64,000 nt of DNA from Actinomycetota bacterium (GTDB lineage Bacteria; Actinomycetota; Actinomycetes; Actinomycetales; Microbacteriaceae): assembly GCA_020161315.1 (NCBI GenBank), contig JAIUOH010000006.1:39578-103577 (forward strand). Direction: 5' to 3'. The position numbers and the translations under genes were made by a program. Of this stretch, positions 38,420 to 47,670 are shown one piece after another; position 1 is the stretch's first letter, and each line of letters begins with the position of its first letter. The notes beneath the pieces are model-generated. The model worked only from the letters and a program-made list of their open reading frames with translations, searched no databases and was not told where the DNA came from.

Positions 38420-38520
38420 AGCTTTCTCCGTTCGCCGTTGATGCACCTACTCTGCCACGCGTTCCCCGCGATCGCGTGAGAAGTTCCCGGGCTGGGGCAG
38501 GCGTGCCTCCAGCCCGGCGA

Positions 38521-39513
38521 CTACTTTCGACGCAATCGTTGCACCAGCAAACTGTCCGCTGCCACGGCGACCAGGATCAACGCACCCGTCACGACCTGCT
38601 GATACGTGGTATCCCAGCCGAGCAGGTTGAACCCGTTTGCGATCACGGTCAAGATCAGCACGCCCACCGCGGTGCGCCACACGGCGCCAGCGCCACCCAT
38701 AATGCTGGTGCCGCCGATAACGACCGCGGCGATAGCGGTCAGCTCGATGCCCGTCGCCATGGCAGGCTGTGCCGAACCTGCCCGAGAGGCGAGCACCATA
38801 CCCGCGGCGGCGCTGCATAAGCCACTAATCGCGAACACTGAGATATGCACAAGTTCGGTGCGCACACCACTCAGCCTCGCGGCTTCCGCGTTCCCACCAA
38901 CTGCATAGATGCGCCGACCATAAGTCGTGCCCCAGAGCACAAGCCCGAACACGACAAGGCCGATTACCAGCAGCAAGGTCGCGGCTGACACCCCACCGAA
39001 TACGGGCTGCATCCAGACGCGAAACCCTTCAAGCTGATCACTCAGCGGGGATACGATCATGCCGGCGGTCAGCACGACCGCCACGCCGCGGTAGATGATA
39101 CTCATCGCGAGTGAACCGATGAACGAGTGCACCCTGGTCGCGACAATGAGCGCGCCGGTAATCGCCCCGAGCACCGTGCCGACGGCGAGCGCAAGCACGA
39201 ACCCAAGCCCGACACCGAACATCTGCGTGAAGTAGACGCCGGCGATCGCTGAGATGGCGAGGTTCGCGGTAGCAGAGAGGTCGAAGACGCCGCTAATGAT
39301 GCAGAGCGTGGCCCCGATAGCGATCAGCCCGACAACGACAGCCTGATCGAGCAGGTTGACAAGGTTCTGCTGCGTGAGGAAGGTATCGGTTGAGATCGAA
39401 AGGAAGACGATCAGCACGATCAGTCCGATCAGCACTCCGTAGTCTTTGAAGTCCACTCGGAAGCGGCGGCGCTCGGATGTCTCGGCTCCGACTGCGAGGG
39501 TCTCAGTTTTCAT
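38521..39513 (-). CDS. Ribose-type ABC importer permease
   Basis: About 330 residues, eight to ten membrane helices, of the RbsC/branched BPD_transp_2 family. The characteristic loop GRRIYAVGGNAEAARLSGVR and AVVIGGTSIMGGAGAVWRT are present. It forms the membrane channel for the solute captured by the lipoprotein encoded two genes upstream. It lies 14 nt downstream of the ATPase gene. Confidence 0.92.
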   Translation of the reverse strand: MKTETLAVGAETSERRRFRVDFKDYGVLIGLIVLIVFLSISTDTFLTQQNLVNLLDQAVVVGLIAIGATLCIISGVFDLSATANLAISAIAGVYFTQMFGVGLGFVLALAVGTVLGAITGALIVATRVHSFIGSLAMSIIYRGVAVVLTAGMIVSPLSDQLEGFRVWMQPVFGGVSAATLLLVIGLVVFGLVLWGTTYGRRIYAVGGNAEAARLSGVRTELVHISVFAISGLCSAAAGMVLASRAGSAQPAMATGIELTAIAAVVIGGTSIMGGAGAVWRTAVGVLILTVIANGFNLLGWDTTYQQVVTGALILVAVAADSLLVQRLRRK

Positions 39514-39527
39514 ATTGTTCTTCTTTC

Positions 39528-41048
39528 CTACAGAAAGGCTGCTGCCATGATTTCGTCGGGCGAAGCCGAGCGGTCGAACTCTGCGACGATGCTCCCCTGT
39601 CGCATCACTGCGAGTCGGTGAGAGAGTGAGAGCACTTCTTCGAGTTCAGAGCTCGCGACGACGACCGCTGCCCCGCGCTCGGCAAGCTCGAGAATCAGTT
39701 TGTGGATGTTGGCCTTCGCCGCGATATCTACCCCACGCGTCGGCTCGTCGATCAGAAACACGGTAGGTGGTTCAACCAGCCATTTGGCAAAGAGCGCCTT
39801 CTGCTGGTTGCCGCCCGAGAGCGCTCCCACCTCCACCTGCCGAACGCGCCCGCGAATGTCCACACGTTCGGCAGCTTCGTCGACTACGGCACGTTCGGTT
39901 CCCATGCGTATGAAGCCTGCGAGCTGCCTGGAGTGCAGCGAAGGCAAAGCGATATTGTCGGCTGCCGATCGGCCGAGCACGAGACCCTGATCCTTGCGGG
40001 ACTCCGGCACGAGCGCGATGCCGCTGCGGATCGCCGCGCGTACCGAGTTGCGCCGCACTTTCTGGCCGCCGACGCTCACCTCACCCACCGAGATCCGGTC
40101 CCCTCCGAAGATGGCGTTCAGTGTCTCGCTGCGACCGCTGCCCATCAGCCCGACGAGCCCCAGCACCTCTCCCCTTCGGACTTCGAGCGAAATGTTCGAG
40201 ATCTTGGAATTGCCCAGGCCCTGCACGCTGAGCAGCACCGGTGCACCTGATTCGACCGGTTTGGGGGTACGAGCGAGAGCTTCGACCTGCCTGCCTACCA
40301 TGAGGCCGACAAGCTTTTCGGTGTCGTAGCCCGCGGCATCGTCAGTAATGATCTGGTTGCCGTCGCGCAGCACGGTTATCCGGTCAGCGATGCCGAGAAT
40401 CTCATCGAGAAAGTGGGAGACGATGATGATCGTGGTCCCGCCGGCCGCAAGAGTGCGGATCAGAGCAAGAAGGTTCTCGGTGTCAGCTTCGCCGAGGGCT
40501 GCGGTCGGCTCATCGAAGCAGATCACCTTCGACCCTCGAGCGAGGGCTTTCAGTATCTCTACCTGCTGCGCCTGCCCGAGCGAGAGCGATGAGACAGGCG
40601 CGTCGAGGTCGAGATCAAAGCCGCTCTCCTCAATCAGCGCCGCGAGCTGGGCACGATCCTTTCGACTGCGCACGAAGCCTGCTGTGTTTGACCAACGTCC
40701 GAGAAACACGTTCTCGAGCACCGAGCGCGCGGGCACGAGCGCCAGCTCCTGCGCGATGAGTGAGACGCCCAGATCGATGGCGTCTCGCGGGGCACCGATA
40801 CGGGCAGGCGTCCCGTTGAAGCTGACGGTACCTGCATCGGAGGCGATCGCTCCGCCGAGAATCTTAAGCAGGGTCGACTTCCCTGCGCCGTTCTCTCCGA
40901 GCAGACCGTGAATCTCGCCCGGCTCGACCGTGAGCGAGACATCTCGTAGCACGGAGGTTCCTCCGTAGCTCTTGCCGACGGAATCAAGTCTGATCTGCGG
41001 TGCGCGCACCGCAGAAGCCTGCGTGCTGGAATCGAGTTGGTTCTGCAT
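39528..41048 (-). CDS. Ribose-type ABC importer, duplicated ATPase
   Basis: About 506 residues with two ABC domains, as in RbsA/MglA. The first has Walker A GENGAGKST, signature SLSLGQAQQ and Walker B CFDEPTAALG. The second has a degenerate Walker A (GLMGSGRSE), signature LSGGNQQK and Walker B LIDEPTRGVD. The start is the ATG ending at 41048; the longer frame adds 25 unlikely residues. Although called sugar-type, this class also imports nucleosides, purines and other small cyclic compounds, which suits a hydantoinase context. Confidence 0.92.
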   Translation of the reverse strand: MQNQLDSSTQASAVRAPQIRLDSVGKSYGGTSVLRDVSLTVEPGEIHGLLGENGAGKSTLLKILGGAIASDAGTVSFNGTPARIGAPRDAIDLGVSLIAQELALVPARSVLENVFLGRWSNTAGFVRSRKDRAQLAALIEESGFDLDLDAPVSSLSLGQAQQVEILKALARGSKVICFDEPTAALGEADTENLLALIRTLAAGGTTIIIVSHFLDEILGIADRITVLRDGNQIITDDAAGYDTEKLVGLMVGRQVEALARTPKPVESGAPVLLSVQGLGNSKISNISLEVRRGEVLGLVGLMGSGRSETLNAIFGGDRISVGEVSVGGQKVRRNSVRAAIRSGIALVPESRKDQGLVLGRSAADNIALPSLHSRQLAGFIRMGTERAVVDEAAERVDIRGRVRQVEVGALSGGNQQKALFAKWLVEPPTVFLIDEPTRGVDIAAKANIHKLILELAERGAAVVVASSELEEVLSLSHRLAVMRQGSIVAEFDRSASPDEIMAAAFL

Positions 41049-41087
41049 CTCTGCCCTCGCACTCCCTTTCGTGTGGTGAAACAGGTG

Positions 41088-41121
41088 GGTGGTCCGGGCA
41101 AGATTTCTCACCCGGACCACC
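41088..41121 (-). terminator. Intercistronic hairpin after the binding-protein gene
   Basis: Perfect 11-bp stem (41088-41098 with 41111-41121) and a 12-nt loop, between binding-protein and ATPase genes. Such hairpins usually stabilise or partly terminate the message so that binding protein is made in excess. Confidence 0.75.
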
Positions 41122-41129
41122 ACGTGCGA

Positions 41130-42143
41130 CTACTCGTCGTAGCCCGAGATGAAGTCTGCCTCGTCGAGAGCTTCCTTGGTGCCGAGACCGTTGTTCGGCG
41201 AGAGCGATGTTTGGAGCGAACCCATCTCGACCTTCTCGCCATTCGCATGGGCGATGCCAAGTTCTGCGGCCTTGCGACCGTTCGCAACGACGTCGAGCGC
41301 GTAGACGGCGAACCATTCGCCGTTGCGCACACGCTGTACCGCGGACTCTGGGGTTCCGTTACCGATGAACTTGATTGCCGAATCTGCGCCGGCCGCGAGC
41401 GATGCGCCTGCGACGGCCTGCGTCGATCCGATGACGACATCTACATCGGGGTTAGCCTGAATGATGTCCTGGAATGCAGAACGGCCCTCATCCGAGGAGT
41501 ACCCGCCGACAACGGTTGGCAGCACGTCGATTGCCGAGTTCGCCTTTAGTCCGCTCAGCACCGCGTCCGTGCGCGCCTTGTCGAGGGGAAGCGCAGGGCT
41601 GCCCTCCATGTATGCGACCTTGCACCCTTGGCCGACCTCTTCGCACGCGAGACCCGCGAGCTCGGCCAGCGCCTCGCCATTGCCGACTGGAGGATCAACG
41701 AAGCTGATCGCTCCCTCGACCTGCGGATCTGCGGTGTCGAGTTCTGGGCCGACCGGGGCGAACTCAACGACCACCGTGATCCCGGCGTCGACGGCCTTCT
41801 TGAGCGGCTCCTGCACCGCGAGGTTGTCATTCGCCTGAATGATGATCACGTCGTAGCGCTTCGAGGTGATGGCATCGTTAATCTGCTGCACCTGAAGCTG
41901 CCCATCGAACTGGCCATCGACGAAGGTCGACTTTGCGCCCGCCTCGGTCGATGCCTCTTCTACGCCCTTGTAGACGGCCTGAGCGAACGAATTGGCTGCC
42001 GAAAAACCGAAGAATCCGACCTCGACGGTATCGTTTGCCGAGTCGCCGCCGTCAGCGCCGGAGCCGCCATTCGATGCGCAGCCGGACAGCGCAAGGCTAC
42101 CGGCGAGCATGGCCGCCAGGCCGAGGATGAGTTTTTTCTTCAT
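41130..42143 (-). CDS. Ribose-type ABC importer, substrate-binding lipoprotein
   Basis: About 337 residues. The lipoprotein signal ends in LALSGCAS, followed by a Gly/Ser/Asp-rich linker and a Peripla_BP_4 fold (VEVGFFGFSAANSFAQAVYK at the start; YDVIIIQANDNLAV). The ligand is not readable. Its place between HyuB2 and the other transporter genes suggests import of the compound that the hydantoinase complexes process. Confidence 0.9.
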   Translation of the reverse strand: MKKKLILGLAAMLAGSLALSGCASNGGSGADGGDSANDTVEVGFFGFSAANSFAQAVYKGVEEASTEAGAKSTFVDGQFDGQLQVQQINDAITSKRYDVIIIQANDNLAVQEPLKKAVDAGITVVVEFAPVGPELDTADPQVEGAISFVDPPVGNGEALAELAGLACEEVGQGCKVAYMEGSPALPLDKARTDAVLSGLKANSAIDVLPTVVGGYSSDEGRSAFQDIIQANPDVDVVIGSTQAVAGASLAAGADSAIKFIGNGTPESAVQRVRNGEWFAVYALDVVANGRKAAELGIAHANGEKVEMGSLQTSLSPNNGLGTKEALDEADFISGYDE

Positions 42144-42218
42144 GAGTGTTTCCTCTCGTAAGGTGTGGTTGGTCTGGGTAAGTAGTTGGATCTTTTTAGC
42201 GTGGCAATAGACCTTGCA

Positions 42219-43910
42219 TCACGCAGTGGTGGAGCCTCGGTAGCCGTACTGTTCACGAGCGAATGCCTCCGAGACGTAGCCGTTCTCGACGTCGTAACGA
42301 AGCGCATCAGGATCTCGCTCGCTCGCGGGGCCGAAGCCGCCGCCACCGCTTGCACTGAGCCTGATCACGTCACCGCGTTTCATCGGCATGGCGTTCGCCT
42401 TGAGCAGCCGCACTTCGCGATCGGTGCCCGGGTTGATGACGACTTCTGGGCCCGCCGCATCGGCACCGCCAAAGAGCCCCCACGGCGGCGTCTTTGAACG
42501 CTCGAACCAGAGCCCGACCGCGCAGTCGGCAAGAAACTCGTACTCCCTCGTCGCCCCGTTTCCGCCGCGCCACTTTCCGGGCGCTCCGGAATCCTGCCGG
42601 ATCTGATACTTGTTGATCCGGAAGGGGTACTTCGTCTCGACCATCTCGATCGGCAGATCCTGCAGCGATCCATTCACGCTGTTGATCAGCGCCGATTCTC
42701 CATCGGAGCCCTGCCAGGCGCCCCACCCGCCAAGCGTCGCCTCCATCGTTACCCAGTTGCGTGAGGTGCGAGGATCAAAACCCGCGGTCGTGATAATCAT
42801 CGAGTCTCCATGCGATGCGGCAACCACACGCTCCGGGATCGCGGGCGCGAGTGCCTTCGCAACGAGGTCGATAAGCAGGCCGAGATGCGAGAAGTACCAC
42901 TGGCAAGCAGCGGGCGCCACCGCCCCGAGCACCGATCCCTCTCGAACCTTCGTCGTCAACGCGCGAAACGAACCGCCGTTGGAGTTTGTATCGGGGCTCA
43001 CCAGCAGCTTGTAGCCGACGCGAAGCGCCGACACCGCTTGCGCGACGCCACAGTTCACCGGGCCACGCGTCTGGTCGGCGGACTCCGTGACATCGAACTC
43101 GATCGTGCCCCCGGCGACCGTCACTCTGAGCTTGATGGGGATCGTGCGGTCGAGCTCGATCCCGTCGTTGTCGAGCACGCCCTCGGCCTCATAGACTCCA
43201 TCAGGAATATCTCTGACGACCGCGCGCTCGAGTTCTTCAGTCTGGCGGAAGATCTCGTCGCGGGCCTGCTCGAGCAGCTCGATTCCGTAGCGTGAGACCA
43301 GCTCCTGCATGCGGGTGGTGCCCATGCGCAACGCAGCGATCATCGCGTTCATGTCGCCGATCGTCTGGTAGGGAAACCTCACGTTGGTCTTGATCAGGTC
43401 GACGACGTGGGTCTCCTGCCCGGCCTCGTGCAGTCGCACGGGCCCCATACGGAATCCCTCTTGGAAGATATCTACGGAATCCATCGAGCCGCCGACGTCC
43501 TTCGAACCCATGTCCATCCAGTGCGCACGCGTCGCGGCGAATCCCGAAAGCTGACCCGATACGAACACAGGAGCAAAGATCGTCACGTCGTTTAGGTGCG
43601 TTCCTCCAAGGTAGGAATCGTTGAGAATCCATACATCGCCCTCGCTCCAGACCTCACGGCCATGCAGCTCTTCGACAGCCTTCGAGCAGGTCTCAAGATT
43701 GCCCAGAAAGAGCGGAAGCCCAGCTGATTGCCCGAGCACCTGATGCTCACTGTCAAGCAGTGCGACGACGCAATCGCCCCCCTCGTAGAGAATCGGCGAG
43801 TAGGCGGAGCGAATGAGCGTCGCGTTCATATCGTTGGCCGCGCTGGTCAGCGCGTTACGGATGATCTCGACGGTGACCGGATCAACCGCGCCTACTGCGG
43901 AGTGTGTCAT
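42219..43910 (-). CDS. Hydantoinase/oxoprolinase subunit B (HyuB) 2
   Basis: About 563 residues with the family hallmarks DPVTVEIIRNALTSAANDMN at the N-terminus, WILNDSYLGGTHLNDVT in the metal-site region and RLSASGGGGFGPASERD near the C-terminus. It differs clearly from HyuB1, so the two complexes probably have different substrates. The start overlaps the HyuA2 stop by one base (TGATG). Confidence 0.9.
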   Translation of the reverse strand: MTHSAVGAVDPVTVEIIRNALTSAANDMNATLIRSAYSPILYEGGDCVVALLDSEHQVLGQSAGLPLFLGNLETCSKAVEELHGREVWSEGDVWILNDSYLGGTHLNDVTIFAPVFVSGQLSGFAATRAHWMDMGSKDVGGSMDSVDIFQEGFRMGPVRLHEAGQETHVVDLIKTNVRFPYQTIGDMNAMIAALRMGTTRMQELVSRYGIELLEQARDEIFRQTEELERAVVRDIPDGVYEAEGVLDNDGIELDRTIPIKLRVTVAGGTIEFDVTESADQTRGPVNCGVAQAVSALRVGYKLLVSPDTNSNGGSFRALTTKVREGSVLGAVAPAACQWYFSHLGLLIDLVAKALAPAIPERVVAASHGDSMIITTAGFDPRTSRNWVTMEATLGGWGAWQGSDGESALINSVNGSLQDLPIEMVETKYPFRINKYQIRQDSGAPGKWRGGNGATREYEFLADCAVGLWFERSKTPPWGLFGGADAAGPEVVINPGTDREVRLLKANAMPMKRGDVIRLSASGGGGFGPASERDPDALRYDVENGYVSEAFAREQYGYRGSTTA

Positions 43911-45967
43911 CAGCGTGCTCCTTCTTCGATTTCGAGATTTCTGATCGTCAGGGCACCGTGAGATTCGACAGTGACCGAGAAGCGTGGCGGCACCACGGTG
44001 GTAGCGGTCGTTTCAACGACAATCGCAGGCCCTTCGAATGTGTGGCCGGCTCTGAGGTTGGCCCGATCCACGATGATGGTGTCTCTCGCTTCGCGGTCGA
44101 ATACCACCTCTCGTACTTCGTGGGGAAAGTCGGGTGACAGCGCTTCGCCAATGTGCAGCGCGTCAGTCGTGTCGAGCTCTCCCGTAACTCTCGTGCGAAG
44201 CGTTACGACCTCAATGGGCGCCCCCAAGTTTGCGTGGCCGTAGCGCTCTTCATATTGCGCAGCGAAGCGTTCGGCGAGGTGCTGCATGAATTGCAGCTCT
44301 AGCGGCTCGTCTGCCGACAGCAACGGCACGGTGAGAAAGAACTCCTGCATCTGGTAGCGCACATCGACAGAGTGCTCGGCAAACCTGCGTTCCGAAGGAA
44401 TCCCTTCTTCTTCGAGTGCGGCGATCGCCTCGTCTTCAACACGATGCAGAGTGCGGCTCATATCGGCGGTGTCGAGATCCTCATCGAGGAAGAAGTACGG
44501 TTCGGTAAAGTCCTTGCGAATGTCGCCCTGCAGCATGCCCCAAGCCGAGAATGCCCCGGGAAAGCGAGGAATGATCGTCTCAGCGATCCCGAGCTCCTTG
44601 GCAAGGAATACCGCGTGCATCGGCCCAGCCCCGCCGAAGGCGACGAGCGCAAAGTCTCGCGGCTCGATGCCGCGCGAGATCGTGATGGTGCGAATGGCCT
44701 GCGCCATCTGCGAATTGGCCACATCACAGACGCCCTCGGCAATCTCGGTCACGCTGAGACCCAGCTGTTCGCCGACGGAGGCAAGCGCTGCGCGCGCCGC
44801 TTCAAGGTCGAGCCGCATCTGCCCGCCCGCGAACCCTTCGGCCTCGACACGGCCGAGCACTAGGTTTGCGTCGGTCACCGTCGGTTCAACTCCGCCACGG
44901 CCGTAGCACGCAGGGCCCGGAGTCGCGCCGGCCGAGCGGGGGCCGACCCTGAGCCCGCCCGCCTCAATCCACGCGACAGATCCGCCACCGGCACCGATCG
45001 TGTGAATGTTCACGACACTCATCAGCAATGGCAAGCCCTCGAGGCTCGCCTCGGTAGATACGTCGGGAACCCCATCGATGACGAGCGACACATCGAATGA
45101 AGTGCCGCCCATATCGACACCAATGAGGTTCTTGTTGCTCAGGCTCTCAGTCAACTTGCCCCCGCCGATGGCACCGCCGACAGGGCCCGAGAGCAGCGTC
45201 TGAAGTGGCCTCTGTCGCGCCGAGCGAGCCGTGAGAATGCCACCCGACGATTGCATGATGTGAAGGGGCACCTCGACGCCGCGATCCGCAAGCTTCGATT
45301 CGAGGTCGAGCAGGTAGTTGCGAACGACTGGGCCGGTGTAGGCCTCGACCACTGCCGATGAGGTGCGCTCGTACTCGCGCCACTCCTTGGCCGACTCGTG
45401 TGAAAGCGACACGGTAAAGTCGTCGCCGAGTTCTTCGAGCAAGATCTCGCGGGTGCGCAGCTCGTGCGCCGGGTTCTTGTAGCTGAACAGATACGCCACT
45501 GCGACCGCACCGTACCCTTCGTCACGCACCCGGTGCGCTGCCACCCGGATCGCCTGCTCATCGAGCGGCACCAGCACGCTGCCGTCGTACTGCAAGCGCT
45601 CTGGCACGCCGATCACATCTTTACGATCGATGAGCGGCTCAGGTTTGCGGTACTGCGCGTTGTAGAGCTCGTGGCGCGGTCCGCGAGCGATGTGGTAGCT
45701 GTCTTCGACCCCGCCCGTCGCGAGAAGCAGCACGCGAACACCTCGCCGTTCGAGAAACGCATTGAGCCCTTGCGTTGTGCCGTGCACCAGAAAATCGACC
45801 GCAGAAAGGTCGTCGATCAGCGACTCGAGCCCACCCAGCACGCCACGGCTGAGCTCGCCCGGAGTCGTCGAGGCTTTTGTGGCCTCGAACTGCCTGGTCG
45901 ATTCGTCGTATGTGACGATGTCGGTGAACGTGCCACCGATGTCCATCGATACGCGGTACTTATTCAA
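43910..45967 (-). CDS. Hydantoinase/oxoprolinase subunit A (HyuA) 2
   Basis: About 685 residues with an intact phosphate-1 motif MDIGGTFTDIV, second motif GVDMGGTSFDVSL and the adenosine region VAFGGAGPMHAVF. The start is TTG, supported by AAGGAGG four bases upstream. It heads the minus-strand series HyuA2-HyuB2-binding protein-ATPase-permease-HyuA-like-DUF917-PucR. It is divergent from RidA across a region with TGTGCA-type palindromes. Confidence 0.9.
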   Translation of the reverse strand: MNKYRVSMDIGGTFTDIVTYDESTRQFEATKASTTPGELSRGVLGGLESLIDDLSAVDFLVHGTTQGLNAFLERRGVRVLLLATGGVEDSYHIARGPRHELYNAQYRKPEPLIDRKDVIGVPERLQYDGSVLVPLDEQAIRVAAHRVRDEGYGAVAVAYLFSYKNPAHELRTREILLEELGDDFTVSLSHESAKEWREYERTSSAVVEAYTGPVVRNYLLDLESKLADRGVEVPLHIMQSSGGILTARSARQRPLQTLLSGPVGGAIGGGKLTESLSNKNLIGVDMGGTSFDVSLVIDGVPDVSTEASLEGLPLLMSVVNIHTIGAGGGSVAWIEAGGLRVGPRSAGATPGPACYGRGGVEPTVTDANLVLGRVEAEGFAGGQMRLDLEAARAALASVGEQLGLSVTEIAEGVCDVANSQMAQAIRTITISRGIEPRDFALVAFGGAGPMHAVFLAKELGIAETIIPRFPGAFSAWGMLQGDIRKDFTEPYFFLDEDLDTADMSRTLHRVEDEAIAALEEEGIPSERRFAEHSVDVRYQMQEFFLTVPLLSADEPLELQFMQHLAERFAAQYEERYGHANLGAPIEVVTLRTRVTGELDTTDALHIGEALSPDFPHEVREVVFDREARDTIIVDRANLRAGHTFEGPAIVVETTATTVVPPRFSVTVESHGALTIRNLEIEEGAR

Positions 45968-46031
45968 GACGCCTCCTTTGGCTTCTCTCTGAGCGGTACA
46001 GGTAATCTACGGACGCCGCCTACTCAACGTG

Positions 46032-46072
46032 AGTGCATTTCGCACATGAATCCCCATTGCACGTATGCACAA
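46032..46072. promoter_or_regulatory. Two TGCA-type palindromic sites between hyuA2 and ridA
   Basis: AGTGCATTTCGCACA (46032-46046) repeats the layout seen at 27282 and 34408. TTGCACGTATGCACAA (46057-46072) is a second, longer-spaced palindrome. Both lie in the shared divergent promoter region. Confidence 0.5.
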
Positions 46073-46111
46073 CGCATTTCTGCGGCCAGAGTGCAGACAT
46101 ACCGTGGAGAA

Positions 46112-46471
46112 ATGACCAACGAACAGCACCTCGGCACATTCAGCTCCGCACGCATCGCGAACGGCATCGTCTTCACCTCGGGCAAAGTCGGCCTTACACA
46201 GGCCGGCGAGCGCCCCGAACGATTTGAAGACGAGGTAAAGGCAGCGATCGCCGACCTCGAGGCGACGCTCATCGAGTGCGGATCGAGCCTCGAACTGCTC
46301 ACCCAGGTTCACTGCATTCTGAGCGACATGGCGAACTTCGACGAGTTCGACCACATCTACAAAGAGCTGATCCCGGCACCAGCTCCCCCGCGCTTCACTC
46401 ACGGTGGCACACTCGTGCAGAACTTCAGATTCGAGATCGTCGGCATCGCCTCGGTTCGCACGACAGAATAG
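46112..46471 (+). CDS. ridA: RidA-family enamine/imine deaminase
   Basis: The 119-residue product has the YjgF/YER057c/UK114 trimer fold, with VQNFRFEIVGIASV at the C-terminus and the conserved FTSGKVGL region. The usual ligand-binding arginine segment near residue 100 is less clear. RidA proteins hydrolyse reactive 2-aminoacrylate and related imines. Directly before a hydroxyproline operon it may act on pyrroline-type cyclic imines (inference). I chose ATG 46112; an upstream in-frame ATG at 46047 would place the coding region inside the operator region. Confidence 0.82.
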   Translation: MTNEQHLGTFSSARIANGIVFTSGKVGLTQAGERPERFEDEVKAAIADLEATLIECGSSLELLTQVHCILSDMANFDEFDHIYKELIPAPAPPRFTHGGTLVQNFRFEIVGIASVRTTE

Positions 46472-46478
46472 GGGCGCA

Positions 46479-46499
46479 CGCGCCTCGGGTCGGGGCGCG
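46479..46499 (+). terminator. Possible short hairpin after ridA
   Basis: Stem of about 8 bp with one G-U pair and a 5-nt loop, followed by a T/C-rich stretch. It would separate ridA from the operon beginning at 46647. Confidence 0.4.
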
Positions 46500-46550
46500 C
46501 ACTGTTCTCTCGAGAATCCGTCTTCCCTTTCTCCGCAAAGCCATGCTAGG

Positions 46551-46565
46551 CTGTGCAATGTCACA
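46551..46565. promoter_or_regulatory. CTGTGCAAT / AATGTCACA element before the hydroxyproline operon
   Basis: The sequence CTGTGCAATGTCACA shares its first nine bases with the Lrp palindrome at 26124 and its last nine (AATGTCACA) with the site at 16488 before racemase 1. TGTG and CACA half-sites are spaced by six bases, resembling FadR-type GntR operators. Confidence 0.4.
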
Positions 46566-46646
46566 CATTATCGATAACGATCCTGTCTTCCGACAGACCG
46601 AATACCCCGCTGCCGAGAAGACAGCACAGACCGAAAGGACCACCAA

Positions 46647-47552
46647 ATGACTGAGAAGAAGCCCTGGCACGGCGTCATCGTCGCCACCGCACTCCCCTTC
46701 AATGACGACCTTTCGGTCGACTACGACTCGTTCGCAAAGCACGTCGCTTGGCTCGCAGACAACGGCTGCGACGGCGTCGCACCCAACGGCTCGCTCGGCG
46801 AGTACCAGAACCTCACCGATGTCGAGCGCGCCAAGGTCATCGAGGTCGCTTGCGAGGCAGCACCCGCTGGCTTCAACGTGATGGCAGGCGTCGGCGCATA
46901 CGGCGCACGCCAGTCGGCACACTGGGCTGAGCAGGCAGCAAACGCTGGCGCTACGAGCGTCATGCTGTTGCCCCCGAACATTCACCGCTCGAACCACGAG
47001 CAGGTCAAGCACCACTACGCCACCGTCGCTTCGGTCGGCCTGCCGGTTGTCGGCTACAACAACCCGATTGACACCAAGGTCGATCTGGTGCCGTCGCTCA
47101 TTGCCGATATCTTCAACGCCGGCAACATGGTCGGTGTCAAAGAGTTCTCGGGCGATCCTCGTCGCATCTACGAGATCAAAGAACTCGTGCCCGACATCGA
47201 CATTCTGATCGGCACCGATGACACCGTGCTCGAGGTCGGCCTCGCCGGCGCTGTGGGCTGGGTTTCGGGTTACCCCAACTGCATCCCCAAGAGCTGCATC
47301 GAGCTCTTCAACCTCTGCACCTCGGGCAACGTCGAAGACCTCGTGCGCGCGCAAGAGATCTATCGCGACCTGCACTCGCTGCTGCGCTGGGATTCGAAGA
47401 CCGAGTTTGTTGAGGCCATCAAGATCTCGATGGACGTGCTCGGCCTCAAGGGTGGCGCATGCCGCCCGCCGCGCAACGGCCTGCCCGCAGAGATGGTCGA
47501 GCGCATCATCGCCGACACCAATGCGGCAATCGCTAAGGGCTACGGCAAGTAA
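46647..47552 (+). CDS. DapA-fold lyase/deaminase (probable pyrroline-4-hydroxy-2-carboxylate deaminase)
   Basis: The 301-residue product is an N-acetylneuraminate-lyase superfamily member. The Schiff-base lysine is Lys165 in GVKEFSGD and the catalytic tyrosine is Tyr137 in VVGYNNP. In hydroxyproline operons such enzymes convert 1-pyrroline-4-hydroxy-2-carboxylate to 2-oxoglutarate semialdehyde plus ammonia, and the genes around it supply that substrate. A true lysine-biosynthetic DapA is less likely in this context. GAAAGGA precedes the ATG. Note the Arg- and Cys-rich C-terminus (GGACRPPRNGLP). Confidence 0.85.
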   Translation: MTEKKPWHGVIVATALPFNDDLSVDYDSFAKHVAWLADNGCDGVAPNGSLGEYQNLTDVERAKVIEVACEAAPAGFNVMAGVGAYGARQSAHWAEQAANAGATSVMLLPPNIHRSNHEQVKHHYATVASVGLPVVGYNNPIDTKVDLVPSLIADIFNAGNMVGVKEFSGDPRRIYEIKELVPDIDILIGTDDTVLEVGLAGAVGWVSGYPNCIPKSCIELFNLCTSGNVEDLVRAQEIYRDLHSLLRWDSKTEFVEAIKISMDVLGLKGGACRPPRNGLPAEMVERIIADTNAAIAKGYGK

Positions 47553-47572
47553 GTAGCTTTTTGCGGGGATCG

Positions 47573-47596
47573 GGGATCGGGCTCACGCCCGATCCC
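47573..47596 (+). terminator. Intercistronic hairpin between the deaminase and epimerase genes
   Basis: Perfect 10-bp stem with a 4-nt loop, 20 nt past the deaminase stop codon. A partial terminator that lowers downstream expression is likely, since the following genes belong to the same pathway. Confidence 0.7.
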
Positions 47597-47670
47597 TCTT
47601 CCCGTTTCATGTTCAGCGATGCAGAAGTACGCTGGCACCGCAGTTCAGTAGTTTCAGAAAGGCCGCAGAC

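Noticed and set aside
46647-47552. Assignment of the DapA-fold gene as lysine-biosynthetic dihydrodipicolinate synthase.
   Set aside because: The gene sits in a hydroxyproline operon, where this fold supplies the pyrroline-carboxylate deaminase.
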